Shown here: one piece after another, positions 42,011 through 50,984 of the stretch
How the letters are laid out: every line of letters begins with the position of its first letter
How positions within the stretch are numbered: position 1 is the first letter of the stretch
Origin: Streptomyces sp. GESEQ-35
Lineage (GTDB): Bacteria > Actinomycetota > Actinomycetes > Streptomycetales > Streptomycetaceae
Reading direction: 5' to 3'
Assembly: GCF_017948485.1 (NCBI RefSeq)
Contig: NZ_JAFFSX010000013.1
Span: forward strand, 1-64,000
Length of the DNA: 64,000 bases
Notes under the pieces: model-generated
What the model saw: the letters and a program-made list of their open reading frames with translations, nothing else
What the model was told of the DNA's origin: nothing
Database searches by the model: none
Position numbers and translations under genes: made by a program

Positions 42011-44002
42011 ATGACAGCGACGACCGACGGAAGCACCGGGGCCCTGCCGCCCCGCGCTGCCTCGGCCAGGGAAACACTCATCACGACCCCCGTGGCGGCC
42101 GGGGTGCACGAGGCCGCCGTACGAGCCACCGAGCGGGCCACCGACTTCCTGCTCTCCCGGCAGGACGCCGAGGGGTGGTGGAAGGGCGACCTCGAGACGA
42201 ACGTCACGATGGACGCCGAGGACCTGCTCCTCCGCCAGTTCCTGGGCATCCAGGACGAGGCCACCACGCGCGCCGCCGCCCTGTTCATCCGCGGCGAGCA
42301 GCGCGAGGACGGCACCTGGGCCAGCTTCTACGGCGGACCCGGCGAACTCTCCACCACCATCGAGGCGTACGTCGCCCTGCGCCTGGCCGGCGACGCCCCG
42401 GACGCGCCGCACATGGCGAGGGCCTCGGCCTGGATCCGTGACCGGGGCGGTATCGCGGCCTCCCGGGTGTTCACGCGGATCTGGCTGGCGCTGTTCGGCT
42501 GGTGGAAGTGGGAGGACCTGCCCGAACTCCCGCCGGAACTCATCTACTTCCCGAAGTGGTTCCCGCTCAACATCTACGACTTCGGGTGCTGGGCGCGGCA
42601 GACCATCGTCCCGCTGACGATCGTCTCCGCGAAGCGTCCGGTGCGGCCCGCGCCCTTCCCGCTCGACGAGCTGCACACCGACGCGCGCAACCCGAACCCG
42701 GTCAAGCCGCTTGCTCCTGCGGCGAGTTGGGACGGTGTCTTCGAGCGGCTCGACAAGGCGCTGCACCAGTACCGCAGGTTCGCTCCGCGCGGGCTGCGCA
42801 GGGCCGCGATGAACTCCGCCGCGCGCTGGATCATCGAGCGGCAGGAGAACGACGGCTGCTGGGGCGGCATCCAGCCGCCGGCCGTGTACTCGGTCATCGC
42901 GCTGTACCTGCTCGGCTACGACCTCGAACACCCGGTGATGCGCGAGGGGCTGGCGTCGCTGGACCGTTTCGCCATCTGGCGCGAGGACGGGACCCGGATG
43001 ATCGAGGCCTGTCAGTCCCCGGTGTGGGACACCTGCCTCGCGGCCATCGCGCTCGCCGACGCCGGGCTCCCGGCCGACCACCCGCAACTGGTGAAGGCCG
43101 CCGACTGGATGCTCGGTGAGCAGATCGTGCGGCCCGGCGACTGGTCGGTGCGCAAACCCCAACTCCCGCCCGGCGGTTGGGCGTTCGAGTTCCACAACGA
43201 CAACTACCCCGACATCGACGACACCGCCGAGGTCGTCCTCGCGCTGCGCCGGGTCAGGCACCACGACCCGGAGCGGGTGGAGAAGGCGATCGGGCGCGGG
43301 GTGCGCTGGAACCTCGGGATGCAGTCGAAGAACGGCGCCTGGGGGGCCTTCGACGTCGACAACACCAGCATGTTCCCCAACAAGCTGCCGTTCTGCGACT
43401 TCGGCGAGGTCATCGACCCGCCGTCCGCGGACGTCACCGCGCACGTGGTGGAGATGCTGGCGGTCGAGGGCTACAGCCACGATCCGCGCACCCGGCGCGG
43501 CATCGAGTGGCTGCTCGCCGAACAGGAGCCGGACGGCTCGTGGTTCGGGCGCTGGGGGGTCAACTACATCTACGGCACTGGATCCGTGGTGCCCGCCCTC
43601 ACCGCCGCCGGACTGCCCGGCTCGCACCCGGCGATCCGCCGGGCCGTCGGCTGGCTGGAGTCCGTACAGAACGACGACGGCGGCTGGGGGGAGGACCTGC
43701 GCTCGTACCACGACGTGAAGAAGTGGAGCGGCAAGGGCGCCTCCACCGCCTCGCAGACGGCCTGGGCGCTGCTGGCCCTGCTGGCGGCGGGCGAGAAGGA
43801 CTCCAAGGCCGTCGAGCGCGCCGTCGAGTGGCTCGCGAGCACCCAGCTGGCGGACGGCTCCTGGGACGAGCCGTACTTCACGGGGACCGGTTTCCCGTGG
43901 GACTTCTCGATCAACTACAACCTCTACCGGCAGGTCTTCCCGCTCACCGCGCTCGGCCGGTACGTCCACGGAGAGCCCTTCGCCAAGGCACAGGAGGGCT
44001 GA
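42011..44002 (+). CDS. shc: Squalene-hopene cyclase
   Basis: A 663-residue terpene cyclase, the family's usual length. The catalytic DxDD is DIDDTAE near residue 400, and repeated QW motifs are visible (for example QEPDGSWFGRWGVNYIYG, QNDDGGWGEDL and QLADGSWDEP). FDVDNTSMFPNKLPFCDFG and GFPWDFSINYNLYRQVFPL are family-specific. It cyclises squalene to hopene and diplopterol at the membrane face. AAGAAGGGG precedes the ATG. The stop overlaps the hpnG ATG by 1 nt. Confidence 0.97.
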   Translation: MTATTDGSTGALPPRAASARETLITTPVAAGVHEAAVRATERATDFLLSRQDAEGWWKGDLETNVTMDAEDLLLRQFLGIQDEATTRAAALFIRGEQREDGTWASFYGGPGELSTTIEAYVALRLAGDAPDAPHMARASAWIRDRGGIAASRVFTRIWLALFGWWKWEDLPELPPELIYFPKWFPLNIYDFGCWARQTIVPLTIVSAKRPVRPAPFPLDELHTDARNPNPVKPLAPAASWDGVFERLDKALHQYRRFAPRGLRRAAMNSAARWIIERQENDGCWGGIQPPAVYSVIALYLLGYDLEHPVMREGLASLDRFAIWREDGTRMIEACQSPVWDTCLAAIALADAGLPADHPQLVKAADWMLGEQIVRPGDWSVRKPQLPPGGWAFEFHNDNYPDIDDTAEVVLALRRVRHHDPERVEKAIGRGVRWNLGMQSKNGAWGAFDVDNTSMFPNKLPFCDFGEVIDPPSADVTAHVVEMLAVEGYSHDPRTRRGIEWLLAEQEPDGSWFGRWGVNYIYGTGSVVPALTAAGLPGSHPAIRRAVGWLESVQNDDGGWGEDLRSYHDVKKWSGKGASTASQTAWALLALLAAGEKDSKAVERAVEWLASTQLADGSWDEPYFTGTGFPWDFSINYNLYRQVFPLTALGRYVHGEPFAKAQEG

Positions 44003-44643
44003 TGAGCGCCCAGCCCGCCGCCGTCCCGCTGCTGATCGCCTGTGCGCTCGGCATCGAGCACATCGCCCTGCGCCTGGGCGAGCGCGGTGGCGCGGGCGGG
44101 CCGGTCACCGTCCTGCGTACGGGCATGGGGCCCAAGGCGGCCGGGCGCTCCGTCACCAGGGTCCTGGCCGACCCGGAGCTCGGCGAGGCCGCCGTGCTGG
44201 CCACCGGGTTCTGTGCCGGGCTCGCGCCCGGTATGCACCCCGGTGACCTGGTCGTCGCCGAGGAGACCCGGGACCCGGACGGAACCGTTCCGTGCGTCGG
44301 GACCGACCTACTCGTCAAGGAGCTCGTGCGAGCCGCACCCGGGCGCACCGTCCACACCGGCCCTGTCGCCGGCTCCGATCACGTCGTCCGCGGTCAGGAA
44401 CGGTCCGATCTCCTCGCGACCGGCGCGATCGCGGTCGACATGGAGTCCGCGGCCACGCTCCTGAGCGCCGTACGCACGGGCCCACGCCCGGTTGCGGCCG
44501 TCCGGGTGGTCGTGGACGCTCCAGAACATGAACTCGTCCGGATCGGCACATTGCGCGGTGGAATATCTGCCTTCCGCGTATTGCGTTCCGTTCTTCCCGC
44601 TTTCTATGAATGGCACCGTTCCTTGCTGCTCCCCAGGAGGTGA
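44002..44643 (+). CDS. hpnG: HpnG, adenosylhopane nucleosidase (phosphorylase superfamily)
   Basis: A 213-residue nucleoside-phosphorylase-fold protein. The features RTGMGPKAAGRS, LATGFCAGLAPGMHPGDLVV and AIAVDMESAATL (catalytic-type Glu/Asp region, about residues 147-158) match this fold. In the hopanoid pathway HpnG removes adenine from adenosylhopane made by HpnH to give ribosylhopane. Its position between shc and hpnH supports this assignment. It starts at an ATG overlapping the shc stop and ends 5 nt before the hpnH ATG. Confidence 0.9.
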   Translation: MSAQPAAVPLLIACALGIEHIALRLGERGGAGGPVTVLRTGMGPKAAGRSVTRVLADPELGEAAVLATGFCAGLAPGMHPGDLVVAEETRDPDGTVPCVGTDLLVKELVRAAPGRTVHTGPVAGSDHVVRGQERSDLLATGAIAVDMESAATLLSAVRTGPRPVAAVRVVVDAPEHELVRIGTLRGGISAFRVLRSVLPAFYEWHRSLLLPRR

Positions 44644-44648
44644 GCCAG

Positions 44649-45671
44649 ATGGCTATGCCGCTGCGTCAGTCCATCAAGGTTGCTACGTACTTGGTTGAAC
44701 AGAAGCTCCGCAGGCGGGACAAGTTTCCGCTCATCGTCGAGCTGGAACCGCTCTACGCCTGCAATCTCGCGTGCGAGGGCTGCGGCAAGATCCAGCACCC
44801 GGCGGGCGTGCTCAAGCAGCGCATGCCGGTGGCCCAGGCCGTGGGAGCGGTGCTCGAGTCCGGTGCTCCGATGGTGTCGATCGCCGGCGGGGAGCCCCTG
44901 ATGCACCCCAAGGTCGATGAGATCGTGCGGCAGTTGGTGGCGAAGAAGAAGTACGTCTTCCTGTGCACCAACGCGCTGCTGATGCGCAAGAAGATGGACA
45001 AGTTCAAGCCCTCGCCGTTCTTCGCCTTCACGGTGCACATCGACGGGCTGCGCGAGCGGCACGACGAATCCGTGGCCAAGGAGGGCGTGTTCGACGAGGC
45101 CGTGGAGGCGATCAAGGAGGCCAAGAAGCGCGGCTTCCGGGTCACCACCAACTCGACCTTCTTCAACACGGACACCCCGCAGACCATCATCGAGGTGCTC
45201 AACTACCTCAACGACGACCTCAAGGTCGACGAGATGATGATCTCGCCCGCCTACGCCTACGAGAAGGCCCCCGACCAGGAGCACTTCCTGGGCGTGGAGC
45301 AGACCCGCGAACTGTTCAAGAAGTCCTTCGCGGGCGGCAACCGCCGCAAGTGGCGGCTCAACCACTCCCCGCTCTTCCTGGACTTCCTGGAGGGCAAGGT
45401 CGACTTCCCGTGCACCGCGTGGGCGATCCCGAACTACTCGCTCTTCGGCTGGCAGCGCCCCTGCTACCTGATGAGCGACGGGTACGTGACCACGTACCGG
45501 GAGCTGATCGAGGACACCGACTGGGACAAGTACGGCCGCGGCAAGGACCCGCGCTGCGCCAACTGCATGGCGCACTGCGGTTACGAACCGACCGCGGTCA
45601 TGGCCACCATGGGCTCCCTCAAGGAGTCCCTGCGGGCGATGCGCGAGACCGTCGCCGGAAACCGCGAGTGA
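44649..45671 (+). CDS. hpnH: HpnH, adenosyl-hopene transferase (radical SAM)
   Basis: A 340-residue radical SAM enzyme. The cluster-binding CxxxCxxC is CNLACEGC at residues about 39-46. VSIAGGEPLMHP is the SAM-binding GGE segment, and the C-terminal CANCMAHCGYEPTA with three further Cys is the extension characteristic of HpnH. It joins the adenosyl group to hopene to start the C35 side chain. CCAGGAGG lies 8 nt before the ATG. It is followed after 4 nt by ispG, another Fe-S enzyme. Confidence 0.96.
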   Translation: MAMPLRQSIKVATYLVEQKLRRRDKFPLIVELEPLYACNLACEGCGKIQHPAGVLKQRMPVAQAVGAVLESGAPMVSIAGGEPLMHPKVDEIVRQLVAKKKYVFLCTNALLMRKKMDKFKPSPFFAFTVHIDGLRERHDESVAKEGVFDEAVEAIKEAKKRGFRVTTNSTFFNTDTPQTIIEVLNYLNDDLKVDEMMISPAYAYEKAPDQEHFLGVEQTRELFKKSFAGGNRRKWRLNHSPLFLDFLEGKVDFPCTAWAIPNYSLFGWQRPCYLMSDGYVTTYRELIEDTDWDKYGRGKDPRCANCMAHCGYEPTAVMATMGSLKESLRAMRETVAGNRE

Positions 45672-45675
45672 CGAC

Positions 45676-46833
45676 ATGACCGCCATTTCCTTGGGCGTCC
45701 CCGAGGTGCCGGTCCGGCCGATCGCAGAGCGCCGTGTCTCACGGCAGATCCAGGTCGGGCCGGTGGCGGTCGGGGGCGGGGCCCCGGTGTCGGTGCAGTC
45801 GATGACGACGACGCGGACATCGGACATCGGCGCCACCTTGCAGCAGATCGCGGAACTCACCGCGTCCGGCTGCCAGATCGTGCGCGTCGCCTGCCCCACG
45901 CAGGACGACGCGGACGCCCTCGCGACCATCGCGCGCAAGTCGCAGATCCCGGTGATCGCGGACATCCACTTCCAGCCGAAGTACGTGTTCGCCGCGATCG
46001 AGGCCGGCTGTGCGGCCGTACGCGTCAATCCCGGCAACATCAAGCAGTTCGACGACAAGGTGAAGGAGATCGCGCGGGCCGCGGGGGACCACGGCACGCC
46101 GATCCGTATCGGGGTCAATGCGGGCTCGCTCGACCGGCGGCTGCTCCAGAAGTACGGCAAGGCGACCCCGGAAGCCCTGGTGGAGAGCGCGTTGTGGGAG
46201 GCGTCGCTCTTCGAGGAGCACGACTTCCGGGACATCAAGATCTCGGTGAAGCACAACGATCCTGTGGTGATGGTCAACGCCTACCAGCTGCTGGCCGAAC
46301 AGTGCGACTACCCGCTGCACTTGGGCGTCACCGAGGCCGGTCCCGCCTTCCAGGGGACCATCAAGTCGGCGGTGGCTTTCGGGGCGCTGCTGTCACGGGG
46401 GATCGGTGACACGATCCGGGTGTCCCTGAGTGCCCCGCCCGCCGAAGAGGTCAAGGTCGGCATCCAGATCCTGGAGTCCCTGAACCTCAGGCAGCGGCGG
46501 CTGGAGATCGTGTCGTGCCCGTCCTGCGGGCGCGCCCAGGTCGATGTCTACAAGCTCGCCGACGAGGTCACGGCCGGTCTGGAGGGCATGGAAGTGCCCC
46601 TGCGGGTGGCCGTGATGGGGTGTGTGGTCAACGGTCCCGGTGAGGCGCGGGAGGCGGACCTGGGGGTCGCCTCCGGCAACGGCAAGGGGCAGATCTTCGT
46701 CAAGGGCGAGGTCGTCAAGACCGTTCCCGAGTCGAAGATCGTGGAGACCCTCATCGAAGAGGCGATGAAGATCGCCGAGCAGATGGAGCAGGACGGCGTC
46801 GCGTCGGGGGAGCCGGCCGTCACCGTGAGCTGA
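45676..46833 (+). CDS. ispG: 4-hydroxy-3-methylbut-2-enyl-diphosphate synthase
   Basis: A 385-residue MEP-pathway enzyme. The Fe-S ligands are visible in SCPSCGRAQ and GCVVNGPGEA. The TIM-barrel part has SVQSMTTTRT near residue 36, VRVNPGNIK and SVKHNDPV. It converts MEcPP to HMBPP using a [4Fe-4S] cluster. Its location between hpnH and dxs ties precursor supply to hopanoid synthesis. A second genomic ispG elsewhere is common in Streptomyces, so this may be the cluster-specific copy. Confidence 0.96.
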   Translation: MTAISLGVPEVPVRPIAERRVSRQIQVGPVAVGGGAPVSVQSMTTTRTSDIGATLQQIAELTASGCQIVRVACPTQDDADALATIARKSQIPVIADIHFQPKYVFAAIEAGCAAVRVNPGNIKQFDDKVKEIARAAGDHGTPIRIGVNAGSLDRRLLQKYGKATPEALVESALWEASLFEEHDFRDIKISVKHNDPVVMVNAYQLLAEQCDYPLHLGVTEAGPAFQGTIKSAVAFGALLSRGIGDTIRVSLSAPPAEEVKVGIQILESLNLRQRRLEIVSCPSCGRAQVDVYKLADEVTAGLEGMEVPLRVAVMGCVVNGPGEAREADLGVASGNGKGQIFVKGEVVKTVPESKIVETLIEEAMKIAEQMEQDGVASGEPAVTVS

Positions 46834-46862
46834 ACAGCACGGACCGAAGGGGGCCCGCGAAC

Positions 46863-48818
46863 GTGACGATTCTGGAGAACATCCGGGGACCACGCGACCT
46901 GAAGGCGCTGTCCGAGGCGCAACTTGGCGAACTGTCCGACGAAATCAGAGAGTTCCTGGTGCACGCCGTGGCCAGGACCGGTGGTCACCTCGGGCCCAAT
47001 CTGGGGGTGGTGGAACTCTCCGTCGCCCTCCACCGGGTCTTCGAGTCACCGGTCGACCGCATCGTCTGGGACACCGGCCATCAGAGCTACGTACACAAAC
47101 TGCTGACAGGACGTCAGGACTTTTCGAAGCTCCGCGGCAAAGGGGGCCTGTCCGGCTACCCGTCGCGGGAGGAGTCCGAGCACGACATCGTCGAGAACAG
47201 CCATGCCTCCACGGCGCTGGGCTGGGCCGACGGACTCGCCAAGGCACGCCAGGTGCAGGGCGAGAAGGGACACGTCGTCGCGGTGATCGGCGACGGCGCG
47301 CTGACCGGCGGCATGGCCTGGGAGGCGCTGAACAACATCGCGGCCGCCAAGAACAGGCCGCTGATCATCGTCGTCAACGACAACGAGCGCTCGTACGCCC
47401 CCACCATCGGCGGCCTCGCCAACCACCTCGCCACCCTGCGCACCACCGACAGCTACGAACAGGTCCTGGCCTGGGGCAAGGACGTCCTCCAGCGCACGCC
47501 CGTCGTCGGCAACACCGTCTACGAGGCGCTGCACGGCGCGAAGAAGGGCTTCAAGGACGCGTTCGCGCCGCAGGGTCTGTTCGAGGACCTTGGGCTCAAG
47601 TACGTCGGCCCGATCGACGGACACGACATCGGTGCCGTCGAGTCCGCGCTGCGGCGTGCGAAACGCTTCCACGGGCCGGTGCTGGTGCACTGCCTCACCG
47701 AGAAGGGGCGCGGCTACGAACCCGCCCTCGCGCACGAAGAGGACCACTTCCACACCGTGGGTGTGATGGACCCGCTCACCTGCGAACCGCTCGCGCCGTC
47801 CAACGGGCCGTCCTGGACCTCGGTGTTCGGCGAGGAGATCGTGAAGATCGGCGAGGAGCGGGAGGACGTCGTGGCGATCACGGCGGCCATGCTGCACCCG
47901 GTCGGGCTCGGCAAGTTCGCCGCCCGGTTCCCGGACCGGGTGTGGGACGTCGGCATCGCCGAGCAGCACGCGGCCGTATCGGCGGCGGGGCTCGCGACCG
48001 GAGGACTGCACCCCGTCGTCGCCGTCTACGCCACCTTCCTCAACCGTGCCTTCGACCAGCTCCTGATGGACGTCGCCCTGCACCGCTGCGGAGTGACCTT
48101 CGTCCTGGACCGGGCCGGGGTGACCGGTGTCGACGGCGCCTCCCACAACGGCATGTGGGACATGTCGATCCTCCAGGTCGTGCCGGGCCTCAGGATCGCC
48201 GCGCCGCGCGACGCCGACCAGCTGCGGGCCCAGCTGCGCGAGGCGGTCGCGGTGGACGACGCGCCGACCCTTGTGCGGTTCCCGAAGGAGTCGGTGGGGC
48301 CGTGCGTCCCGGCGGTCGACCGGGTGGGCGGCGTCGACGTACTGCACCGCGACGATGTGCCGGACGTCCTGCTGGTCGCCGTCGGCGTCATGGCGCCCGT
48401 CTGCCTCCAGGCCGCCGAGCTGCTTCAAGCTCGCGGCATCGGCTGCACCGTCGTCGACCCGCGCTGGGTCAAGCCCGTCGACCCGGCGCTCCCGGGCCTC
48501 GCCGCCGGGCACCGCCTGGTGGCCGTCGTCGAGGACAACAGCCGCGCGTCCGGGGTCGGCGCCGCGATCGCGCTGGCGCTCGGTGACGCCGACGTCGATG
48601 TGCCCGTACGGCGTTTCGGCATCCCGGAGCAGTTCCTCGCGCACGCCAAGCGCGGCGAAGTGCTCGCCGACATCGGCCTCACGCCCGTCGAGGTCGCCGG
48701 CCGGATCAGCGCGAGCCTGGCCGTCAAAGAGGTGGCCAAGGAGCCGGCCGAAGACGTGCCGGTGCAGAAGCCGGTCGACGTGCCGGTGCGGAAGTCAGTC
48801 AAGGAGAAACCCGAATGA
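46863..48818 (+). CDS. dxs: 1-deoxy-D-xylulose-5-phosphate synthase
   Basis: A 651-residue ThDP enzyme starting at GTG 46863 with GAAGGGGG about 10 nt upstream. Motifs: DTGHQSYVHK (about residue 62), the ThDP segment GDGALTGGMAWEALNNIA (about 142), YVGPIDGHD and EQHAAVSAAGLATGG (catalytic Glu). It makes DXP from pyruvate and glyceraldehyde-3-phosphate, the first MEP step. The last 35 residues after the normal end are an extension with a tandem 8-residue repeat (DVPVQKPV, DVPVRKSV). The stop overlaps the hpnO ATG by 4 nt. Confidence 0.96.
   Translation: MTILENIRGPRDLKALSEAQLGELSDEIREFLVHAVARTGGHLGPNLGVVELSVALHRVFESPVDRIVWDTGHQSYVHKLLTGRQDFSKLRGKGGLSGYPSREESEHDIVENSHASTALGWADGLAKARQVQGEKGHVVAVIGDGALTGGMAWEALNNIAAAKNRPLIIVVNDNERSYAPTIGGLANHLATLRTTDSYEQVLAWGKDVLQRTPVVGNTVYEALHGAKKGFKDAFAPQGLFEDLGLKYVGPIDGHDIGAVESALRRAKRFHGPVLVHCLTEKGRGYEPALAHEEDHFHTVGVMDPLTCEPLAPSNGPSWTSVFGEEIVKIGEEREDVVAITAAMLHPVGLGKFAARFPDRVWDVGIAEQHAAVSAAGLATGGLHPVVAVYATFLNRAFDQLLMDVALHRCGVTFVLDRAGVTGVDGASHNGMWDMSILQVVPGLRIAAPRDADQLRAQLREAVAVDDAPTLVRFPKESVGPCVPAVDRVGGVDVLHRDDVPDVLLVAVGVMAPVCLQAAELLQARGIGCTVVDPRWVKPVDPALPGLAAGHRLVAVVEDNSRASGVGAAIALALGDADVDVPVRRFGIPEQFLAHAKRGEVLADIGLTPVEVAGRISASLAVKEVAKEPAEDVPVQKPVDVPVRKSVKEKPE
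48753..48800 (+). repeat. Tandem 24-bp repeat at the 3' end of dxs
   Basis: Two adjacent 24-bp units (48753-48776 and 48777-48800) both begin GACGTGCCGGTGC and differ at 4 positions. They encode DVPVQKPV and DVPVRKSV in a charged tail outside the conserved Dxs core. The unit number may vary between strains. Confidence 0.7.
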
Positions 48819-50200
48819 CCACGGAGTTCGACCTCGGCGCCCTGCTGGCCGAGCGCGGAGCCGAGCGCTACGAGCTGCATACCAAGTACCTCAACCACCA
48901 GCTCCCGCGCATGCTGCACACCATCGGCTTCGACAAGGTCTACGAGCGGGCCGAGGGCGCGTACTTCTGGGACGCGGACGGCGACGATTACCTGGACATG
49001 CTCGCCGGGTTCGGGGTGATGGGCCTGGGCCGCCATCACCCCGTCGTCCGCAAGGCGCTGCACGACGTGCTCGACGCCCAGCTCGCCGACCTCACCCGCT
49101 TCGACTGCCAGCCGCTGCCCGGGCTCCTGGCGGAGCGGCTGCTGGTCCACAGCCCGCATCTGGACCGGGTGTTCTTCGGCAACAGCGGCACCGAGGCGGT
49201 CGAGACCGCCCTGAAGTTCGCCCGCCGCGCCACCGGCAAGGCCCGCGTCCTGTACTGCGACCACGCCTTCCACGGCCTGACCACCGGCTCCCTGTCGGTC
49301 AACGGCGAGGACGGTTTCCGCGACGGCTTCGCCCCGCTGCTGCCCGACACGGCCGTACCGCTCGGTGATCTCGACGCGCTGGCAAGGGAGTTGAAGAAGG
49401 GTGACGTCGCCGCCCTGATCGTCGAGCCGATCCAGGGCAAGGGCGTGCTCGAGACCCCGCCCGGCTATCTGCGCGCCGCCCAGGAGCTGCTGCACAAGCA
49501 CAAGGCGCTGCTGATCGTGGACGAGGTGCAGACCGGGCTCGGCCGGACCGGTGACTTCTACGCCTACCAGCACGAGGACGGCGTGGAGCCGGACCTGGTC
49601 TGTGTGGCCAAGGCGCTCTCCGGCGGCTATGTACCGGTGGGTGCCACGCTCGGCAAGGACTGGATCTTCAAAAAGGTCTACTCGTCGATCGACCGCGTGC
49701 TGGTCCATTCGGCGAGCTTCGGATCCAACGCCCAGGCCATGGCGGCGGGCCTGGCCGTCCTGTCGGTCATGGAGAACGAGCAGATCGTCGCGAACGCCCG
49801 CGCCACCGGTGAGCTGCTCAAGTCCCGCCTCGCGGCCCTGGTCGGCAAATACGAACTGCTGGCCGACGTCCGCGGCCGCGGCCTGATGATCGGCATCGAG
49901 TTCGGCAAGCCCAGCTCGCTGAAGCTGCGCAGCCGCTGGACCATGCTCCAGGCCGCCCGCAAGGGCCTCTTCGCGCAGATGGTGGTCGTCCCGCTGCTCC
50001 AGCGGCACCGGATCCTCACCCAGGTCTCCGGTGACCACCTGGAAGTGATCAAGCTGATCCCGCCGCTGGTCGTGGGCGAGCGGGAGGTGGACCGGTTCGT
50101 CGAGGCCTTCACGGCCGTGATGGACGATGCCCACAGCGGGGGCGGCCTGATGTGGGACTTCGGGAAGACGCTGGTGAAGCAGGCGGTGGCCAACCGCTAG
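48815..50200 (+). CDS. hpnO: HpnO, class III aminotransferase for aminobacteriohopanetriol
   Basis: A 461-residue PLP enzyme of the ornithine/acetylornithine aminotransferase class. Key motifs are FGNSGTEAVETALKFARRAT, DHAFHGLTTGSLSV, DEVQTGLGRTG and the PLP-lysine segment AKALSGGYVPVGATLG (Lys around residue 267). In hopanoid clusters HpnO transaminates ribosylhopane-derived aldehyde to aminobacteriohopanetriol. It is the last biosynthetic gene of the run and is coupled to dxs by ATGA. A putative regulatory motif follows in the next gap. Confidence 0.92.
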   Translation: MTTEFDLGALLAERGAERYELHTKYLNHQLPRMLHTIGFDKVYERAEGAYFWDADGDDYLDMLAGFGVMGLGRHHPVVRKALHDVLDAQLADLTRFDCQPLPGLLAERLLVHSPHLDRVFFGNSGTEAVETALKFARRATGKARVLYCDHAFHGLTTGSLSVNGEDGFRDGFAPLLPDTAVPLGDLDALARELKKGDVAALIVEPIQGKGVLETPPGYLRAAQELLHKHKALLIVDEVQTGLGRTGDFYAYQHEDGVEPDLVCVAKALSGGYVPVGATLGKDWIFKKVYSSIDRVLVHSASFGSNAQAMAAGLAVLSVMENEQIVANARATGELLKSRLAALVGKYELLADVRGRGLMIGIEFGKPSSLKLRSRWTMLQAARKGLFAQMVVVPLLQRHRILTQVSGDHLEVIKLIPPLVVGEREVDRFVEAFTAVMDDAHSGGGLMWDFGKTLVKQAVANR

Positions 50201-50211
50201 GGCACTTGTCT

Positions 50212-50227
50212 CTGAGGCAATAAATTT
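50212..50227 (+). promoter_or_regulatory. Shared motif CTGAGGCAATRAAKTT, copy upstream of the XRE-cupin gene
   Basis: CTGAGGCAATAAATTT lies 26-41 nt before ATG 50253. The same motif with two changes occurs at 51856-51871, upstream of the phosphatase gene. A TTGTCT is repeated on both sides (50207-50212 and 50226-50231). The local A+T content is high for this genome. A site for autoregulation by the XRE-cupin protein is the simplest reading. Confidence 0.5.
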
Positions 50228-50252
50228 GTCTGACGGGTAAGTCTCCGGCTGA

Positions 50253-50855
50253 ATGGAGGGTATGAGCTCTCCCGACCTGCCCGTCGTGGCGCCGCAGCTC
50301 CGTGCCCTGCGGCGCCGCGCCTCCCTCACCCTGGAGGCCGCGGCCCGTGAGGCAGGGCTGTCGCCCGCCCATCTCTCCCGCCTGGAGACCGGGCAGCGTC
50401 AGCCTTCGCTGCCGATGCTGCTCGCCCTTGCCCGCATCTACGGTACGACCGTCTCGGAGCTGCTCGGTGAGACGATCGCCGAGCGGGACGCCGTCGTACG
50501 CGCCGCCGACATGGAACCGACCACGGCCGGCGGCTGGACGTACCGTCAGGCCGGAGCGCCCGGCCGCGGCATGCAGGCCCTGCGCCTGCACGTGCCGCAC
50601 GGCTCCCAGGGCGACATCGTGCGCGTGCACCCCGGTGAGGAGTGGCTGTACGTGATCGAGGGGCGGCTACGGCTGCGCCTCGGCGACACCACGCACTTGC
50701 TCGCGCCCGGCGACAGCGCGCACTTCGACTCGCTGACCCCGCATCGCATTGCCGCAGAGGACCGCGGCGGGCTCGAGCTCCTGTTCGTCCACACCCTGTT
50801 GCAGAGCCCCACGGCCACGCTGTGCCTGGGCCCCACCCCTGGAGTCATGCCATGA
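50253..50855 (+). CDS. XRE-family regulator with C-terminal cupin domain
   Basis: A 200-residue protein. The HTH_XRE domain is at about residues 13-68 (LRALRRRASLTLEAAAREAG, LSPAHLSRLETGQRQPSLPM) and a small cupin beta-barrel at about 105-185 (VRVHPGEEWLYVIEGRLRLR, LAPGDSAHFD, PHRI). The cupin probably senses a small ligand. Starts at ATG 50253 and ATG 50262 are both possible; the GGAGGG lies too close to the second. It follows the hopanoid run by 52 nt and overlaps the next gene by 4 nt, so it may regulate that region, itself, or the nearby phosphatase. Confidence 0.9.
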   Translation: MEGMSSPDLPVVAPQLRALRRRASLTLEAAAREAGLSPAHLSRLETGQRQPSLPMLLALARIYGTTVSELLGETIAERDAVVRAADMEPTTAGGWTYRQAGAPGRGMQALRLHVPHGSQGDIVRVHPGEEWLYVIEGRLRLRLGDTTHLLAPGDSAHFDSLTPHRIAAEDRGGLELLFVHTLLQSPTATLCLGPTPGVMP

Positions 50856-50974
50856 GAGACATGGAGGAGAAGTTCCCGCGTGCTCTGTGGGTGCGCCTGA
50901 TCATCTACATCGCGGTGGGACACGTCTTCGCGGCCTTCATCTACCTGCTCTTCGAGCTGGGGGCGAGGCAGTAG
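50852..50974 (+). CDS. Small single-pass membrane protein (DUF6126-like)
   Basis: A 40-residue protein, MRDMEEKFPRALWVRLIIYI..., with one hydrophobic helix (about residues 14-35, LIIYIAVGHVFAAFIYLLFEL) and a charged N-terminus. Its ATG overlaps the stop of the XRE-cupin gene (ATGA), so it is made together with the regulator. Such a pairing of a cupin regulator with a tiny membrane protein recurs in Streptomyces as far as I recall. The role is unknown; tethering or sensing for the regulator is a guess. Confidence 0.8.
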   Translation: MRDMEEKFPRALWVRLIIYIAVGHVFAAFIYLLFELGARQ

Positions 50975-50984
50975 CCCTGCGTCC

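Noticed and set aside
41498..43969. An 823-codon minus-strand frame opposite shc
   Set aside because: It is a mirror of the squalene-hopene cyclase gene. The sense strand carries DxDD and QW motifs and the expected codon bias.
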